Shown: piece after piece, positions 4,772-7,628 of the stretch
Position numbering within the stretch: the first letter of the stretch is position 1
Layout of the letters: each line of letters begins with the position of its first letter
NCBI GenBank assembly: GCA_035486285.1
Contig: DATHNF010000059.1
Span: 1 to 7,628, forward strand
Direction: 5' to 3'
Length of the DNA stretch: 7,628 nt
Origin: DATHNF01 sp035486285
GTDB lineage: Bacteria; Patescibacteriota; Saccharimonadia; Saccharimonadales; UBA4665
Program-made: the position numbers and the translations under genes
Notes under the pieces: generated by a model
Database searches by the model: none
Told to the model about the DNA's origin: nothing
What the model saw: the letters and a program-made list of their open reading frames with translations, nothing else

Positions 4772-6082
4772 ATGGCACTATCCACACAACCATATAAAGG
4801 TGCGCGGGATTTTTATCCGCCAGATAAACGTTTGCAGAAATATATGTTTGGCAAGCTGCGCGAAGTGGCGGAGCGCTTTGGCTACGAGGAGTATGACGCG
4901 CCGATTCTAGAGCCGTTAGAAATCTACCTGGCCAAAACCGGTGAGGAAATCGTCAATGAACAAACGTATGTCTTCGAGGACCGGGGCGGCCGCAAGGTGG
5001 TCATCCGGCCGGAGATGACGCCAACAGTCAGCCGTATGGTAGCCGCCAGGCGCCAAGAGCTAGCCTACCCGCTGCGCTGGTACAGTATCCCCAACCTGTG
5101 GCGTTACGAGCGGCCACAACGAGGACGGTTGCGTGAGCACTGGCAGCTCAATGTTGACGTCTTCGGCATAGCTGGTATCGAAGCTGAGCACGAGATCATC
5201 ACACTGGCCAATGCCATGTTTAAGGCCTTTGGCGCCACACCCGACATGTACGAAATCCGGCTCAACAGCCGTAAGTTAATAAACGATGCCCTCTCTGATT
5301 ACCTTGGCTTCAATACAAAGGAAGCGCACGCTATTAGCAAGCTCATCGACCGGATGGCCAAAATGGACCGTAGCAAGTTCATCGCTGCCGTTGACACTGT
5401 GTGCAGCCCCAAAGCTCGCGAGAACGGTACGGTCGAAAAATTACTGGCTTTGCTAGCTGTCAAAAACACTAAGCAACTACCAACTGAGCTCAAGCAGCAT
5501 GCTTCGGTGGCTGAACTTCAGCAAGTATTAGACCAATTGGCTAAAGCCGGCGTCGAGAATGCCACGTTCGACATTACCTTGATGCGTGGTTTCGATTACT
5601 ATACCGACATTGTGTTTGAGGTTTTTGATAAGCACCCGGACAACAATCGCTCGATGCTCGGCGGCGGCCGCTACGACGGTTTGGTCGGGTTGTTTGGCGT
5701 TCAGCCAGTCCCGACTGTTGGCTTTGGCTGGGGGGATGTAACATTGGCTAACTTCTTAGAACTGCACCATCTGTTACCGGACCTACAGCCCGAAACTGAC
5801 ATCTATGTTGTACTGGTTGGCGCCGTTGCCGAAGCTGCCCAGAAGCCAATTACCCAACTCCGTGAAGCCGGCCTAAACGTAGCTGTTGATTTCTCGGGCC
5901 GCAAGATTGGCGACCAGCTGAAAACTGCTGACAAAAAAGGTATAACCTTCGCCGTAGTTATCGGCGAAACAGAGCTGGCAGAAGGACAGTTGACGCTTAA
6001 GAATCTTGTTGACGGCAGCGAAGATAAGCAAGGCCCGGCCCAGGTCGCGAAAACCGTCACAGGTGACAAGCAGAAAGCCTAG
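4772..6082 (+). CDS. hisS: Histidyl-tRNA synthetase
   Basis: HisRS charges tRNA-His with histidine in the cytoplasm. The 436-aa product has the full class II architecture: N-terminal PYKGARDFYP, motif 2 RYERPQRGRLREHWQLNVDVFG region (from residue 111), the HisA motif RGFDYYTDIVFEVF (from 272; the usual form has YYTG or YYTR, here YYTD), HisB/motif 3 GGGRYDGL (297-304) and FGWG, then a C-terminal anticodon-binding domain (about 338-420) with DIYVVLVG and SGRKIGDQLKTADKKG. The complete anticodon domain and HisA motif argue for a true synthetase and against the HisZ paralogue. Start: ATG 4772 has AAGGA 4 nt upstream and gives MALSTQPYKG; ATG 4760 adds MKET and has GGAGGG 13 nt upstream, inside the hisG end, and cannot be excluded. 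It is coupled to hisG and probably shares its attenuator. Confidence 0.95.
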   Translation: MALSTQPYKGARDFYPPDKRLQKYMFGKLREVAERFGYEEYDAPILEPLEIYLAKTGEEIVNEQTYVFEDRGGRKVVIRPEMTPTVSRMVAARRQELAYPLRWYSIPNLWRYERPQRGRLREHWQLNVDVFGIAGIEAEHEIITLANAMFKAFGATPDMYEIRLNSRKLINDALSDYLGFNTKEAHAISKLIDRMAKMDRSKFIAAVDTVCSPKARENGTVEKLLALLAVKNTKQLPTELKQHASVAELQQVLDQLAKAGVENATFDITLMRGFDYYTDIVFEVFDKHPDNNRSMLGGGRYDGLVGLFGVQPVPTVGFGWGDVTLANFLELHHLLPDLQPETDIYVVLVGAVAEAAQKPITQLREAGLNVAVDFSGRKIGDQLKTADKKGITFAVVIGETELAEGQLTLKNLVDGSEDKQGPAQVAKTVTGDKQKA

Positions 6083-6093
6083 CCTAGATACGC

Positions 6094-6555
6094 ATGACGG
6101 CCACCAATCACGCCCTGACAGGTGCCCTAATCGGCTTGCTGGTCGGGGAACCATTACTTGCGGTGCCCTTAGCTGTCGCTTCTCATTTTGTGTGTGACGC
6201 TTTACCACATTTCGGTAGTAGTGCTCCGGTTGAAGTCGTGTTGAGATCCCGCTGGTTCCGTAACTATCTCGTCGTTGATGCCAGCCTATGTTTTTTGCTT
6301 GTAGTCTGCTTGGGGGCATATCACCCGCAGCATTGGTTGTTGGCCGCCATTTGTGCCTTTGCGGCCGCCTCACCTGATTTCATTAATCTCAACAGTTTTG
6401 TGAAAATCCACCAACGCAAAAAGTGGCGGCCGGGCTGGTTTACTAAGCTCACGCTTGATATTCAGTGGTTTGCCCGGCCTGTCGGCGCGGTGGTCGAAGT
6501 CGTCTGGTTTGCCTCTGGAATTACGCTGTTAGTGCCGTTTTTACGCTGGGGCTAG
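6094..6555 (+). CDS. Small integral membrane protein, YdjM/DUF457-like
   Basis: A 153-aa hydrophobic protein. About four membrane helices can be drawn: residues 8-30, 58-76, 80-95 and 128-150. The N-terminus TNHALTGALIG and the cluster SHFVCDALPHFG, with His6, His31, Asp35 and His39, resemble the YdjM/DUF457 group of inner-membrane proteins described as putative metal-dependent hydrolases. An SPDF near residue 93 adds another acidic residue. The resemblance is from memory and only partial, and function is unknown. A basic segment KIHQRKKWRPGW (around 104-115) lies between helices 3 and 4 and should face the cytoplasm. It starts 11 nt after hisS without a visible Shine-Dalgarno, so it may be translated by coupling with hisS and share its transcript. 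ATG 6094 is the first start after the hisS stop and gives a sensible N-terminus. Confidence 0.75.
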   Translation: MTATNHALTGALIGLLVGEPLLAVPLAVASHFVCDALPHFGSSAPVEVVLRSRWFRNYLVVDASLCFLLVVCLGAYHPQHWLLAAICAFAAASPDFINLNSFVKIHQRKKWRPGWFTKLTLDIQWFARPVGAVVEVVWFASGITLLVPFLRWG

Positions 6556-6572
6556 CAAGAAGGGCGGTAAGC

Positions 6573-6581
6573 TGGTACACT
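6573..6581 (+). promoter_or_regulatory. Extended -10 promoter of tig, probably leaderless
   Basis: TGGTACACT, an extended -10 with hexamer TACACT at 6576-6581, 8 nt before ATG 6590. It matches TGGTATAGT upstream of rsmD. The expected start falls at or next to the ATG. No -35 box or Shine-Dalgarno is evident. Confidence 0.55.
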
Positions 6582-6589
6582 AACTCCTT

Positions 6590-7628
6590 ATGCAGGTAAA
6601 AAAAGAGCAACTCAGCCCCACCAAGCTAAAATTGAACATTACCGCCGACCAGCAGATACTGGACGCCGTTAAGCAGCAGATTTTAAGCCCATTGTCCAAG
6701 AATGTTAAAGTCCCCGGCTTCCGTAGCGGCAAGGCGCCAGCCCACCTGGTCGAGAAACAGCTTGATCAAACAGCCTTGCAAACACAGTTCTTGGATGAAG
6801 CAGTCAACCAGTTGTACGCCGAAGCCACGCGCCAGGCGAAAGTCCGAGTTGTATCGCAACCCCAGATTACCCTGAGCAAATTCGTACCATTTACGACACT
6901 GGAATTCACTGCCGAAGTCGAAGTTATTGGCGACGTCAAGTTGCCTGATTACAAAGCCATTAAGTTGGCGCCCAAGAAAGCCTCGATCACTGCCAAGGAC
7001 GTCGATGGCGTACTGGATAATTTGCGCCAGCGGGCCGCGACTAAGCAGCCGGTGAAACGGGTTGCCAAGGAAGGCGACGAAGTAACGATTGACTTCGCTG
7101 GTACTGACGCCAAAACCAAGGAACCAATCCAAGGTGGCGATGGCAAAGACTACCCGCTAGTTCTTGGCAGCAAGACTTTTATCCCTGGCTTCGAAGACGA
7201 GCTTGTTGGTGTTAAGGCTGGTGGCAAGAAAATGTTTAGTCTGACATTCCCCAAGGACTACGGTACGAAGGCGCTGCAGGGCCGCAAGGTAGCCTTTGCC
7301 GTCACCGCTACTAAAGTAGCGGAACTTACCAAGCCTAAGCTTGATGATACATTCGCCACCACAGTCGGCTCCTTCAAAACCCTTGCCGAACTGAAGAGTG
7401 ACATCAAAAAGCAACTGACTGCTGAACGCCAGCAAGAAGCCCAACGCGATTATGACGAAGCACTGCTGACTAAGATTGCCGCTAAGAGCACGGTCGCTAT
7501 TCCCTCCGCCTTGCTCGAGGAAGAAATTGACCGCCTCGAAGAAGAAGAGAAGCGCAATGTCGTGTATCGTGGTCAAACCTGGCAAGAGCATCTTGACCAA
7601 GAAGGCCTGACAGCCGAAGCTCACCGCG
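6590..7628 (+). CDS. tig: Trigger factor, 3' end missing
   Basis: Trigger factor is the ribosome-bound chaperone that meets nascent chains at the exit tunnel and can also act as a prolyl isomerase. From ATG 6590 the frame is open to the window end (346 codons); full proteins are about 430-450 aa, so roughly the last fifth of the arm domain is missing. The N-terminal ribosome-binding domain carries the signature VPGFRSGKAP (residues 43-52). A central FKBP-like domain (about 150-235) follows, with EGDEVTIDFAGTD, PLVLGSKTFIPGFEDELVG and a FPKDYG-type loop. Then comes the helical C-terminal domain starting KLDDTFATTVGSFKTLAELKSDIKKQL. No Shine-Dalgarno precedes the ATG; a -10 box 8 nt upstream suggests leaderless transcription. 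The family assignment is firm. Confidence 0.96.
   Translation, partial: MQVKKEQLSPTKLKLNITADQQILDAVKQQILSPLSKNVKVPGFRSGKAPAHLVEKQLDQTALQTQFLDEAVNQLYAEATRQAKVRVVSQPQITLSKFVPFTTLEFTAEVEVIGDVKLPDYKAIKLAPKKASITAKDVDGVLDNLRQRAATKQPVKRVAKEGDEVTIDFAGTDAKTKEPIQGGDGKDYPLVLGSKTFIPGFEDELVGVKAGGKKMFSLTFPKDYGTKALQGRKVAFAVTATKVAELTKPKLDDTFATTVGSFKTLAELKSDIKKQLTAERQQEAQRDYDEALLTKIAAKSTVAIPSALLEEEIDRLEEEEKRNVVYRGQTWQEHLDQEGLTAEAHR

Noticed and set aside
5873..6373. 166-codon open frame on the minus strand
   Set aside because: It lies across the hisS end and the membrane gene, both convincing on the plus strand; its product shows no family features.
6683..7624. Long minus-strand open frames opposite the last gene
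   Set aside because: They are shadows of trigger factor, whose plus-strand frame is open to the window end and has clear motifs.

Overview
The window is dense, single-strand (+) bacterial DNA of moderate GC, with short gaps and mostly housekeeping genes. Gene content (recG, rsmD, a tRNA-Leu, hisS, tig), small uncharacterised proteins between them, and several start codons lying only 6-11 nt behind a TATAAT-like box with no Shine-Dalgarno all suggest a streamlined genome. Protein flavour (for example the HisS N-terminus STQPYKGARDF) makes me think of the Candidate Phyla Radiation, most likely Saccharibacteria. That placement is inference from memory, not a search. The standard code fits every gene, and no frame needs a recoded stop.

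Left part (2-2877): the 3' two thirds of recG, then a 268-aa protein that carries a complete, correctly spaced set of candidate zinc ligands of the phospholipase C / P1 nuclease fold, then rsmD. Middle (2918-3940): a tRNA-Leu(UAG) with encoded CCA whose last base is also the first base of the Shine-Dalgarno of an alpha/beta hydrolase gene, then an 85-aa coiled-coil protein with its own promoter.

The most interesting part is 3944-6082. A promoter is followed almost at once by a 19-codon ORF, MYKTFPSQHHLHLLPERRG, with three His codons in a row of four. After it come a segment able to pair with the 3' arm of an intrinsic terminator, that terminator, a strong Shine-Dalgarno, a short-form hisG (ATP phosphoribosyltransferase) broken by one extra base in a G run, and hisS. 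This looks like a histidine-specific transcription attenuator driving a two-gene hisG-hisS operon. The unit would respond to lack of charged tRNA-His and raise histidyl-tRNA synthetase. Such control would be unexpected in a reduced genome, and an isolated hisG without hisZ or the rest of the pathway beside it is itself puzzling.

Right part (6094-7628): a small four-helix membrane protein resembling the YdjM/DUF457 group, then the first 346 codons of tig (trigger factor), apparently transcribed without a leader. No mobile element, CRISPR array, rRNA or long gene-free stretch was seen; the longest region without a substantial protein gene is 3941-4134, which holds the attenuator.
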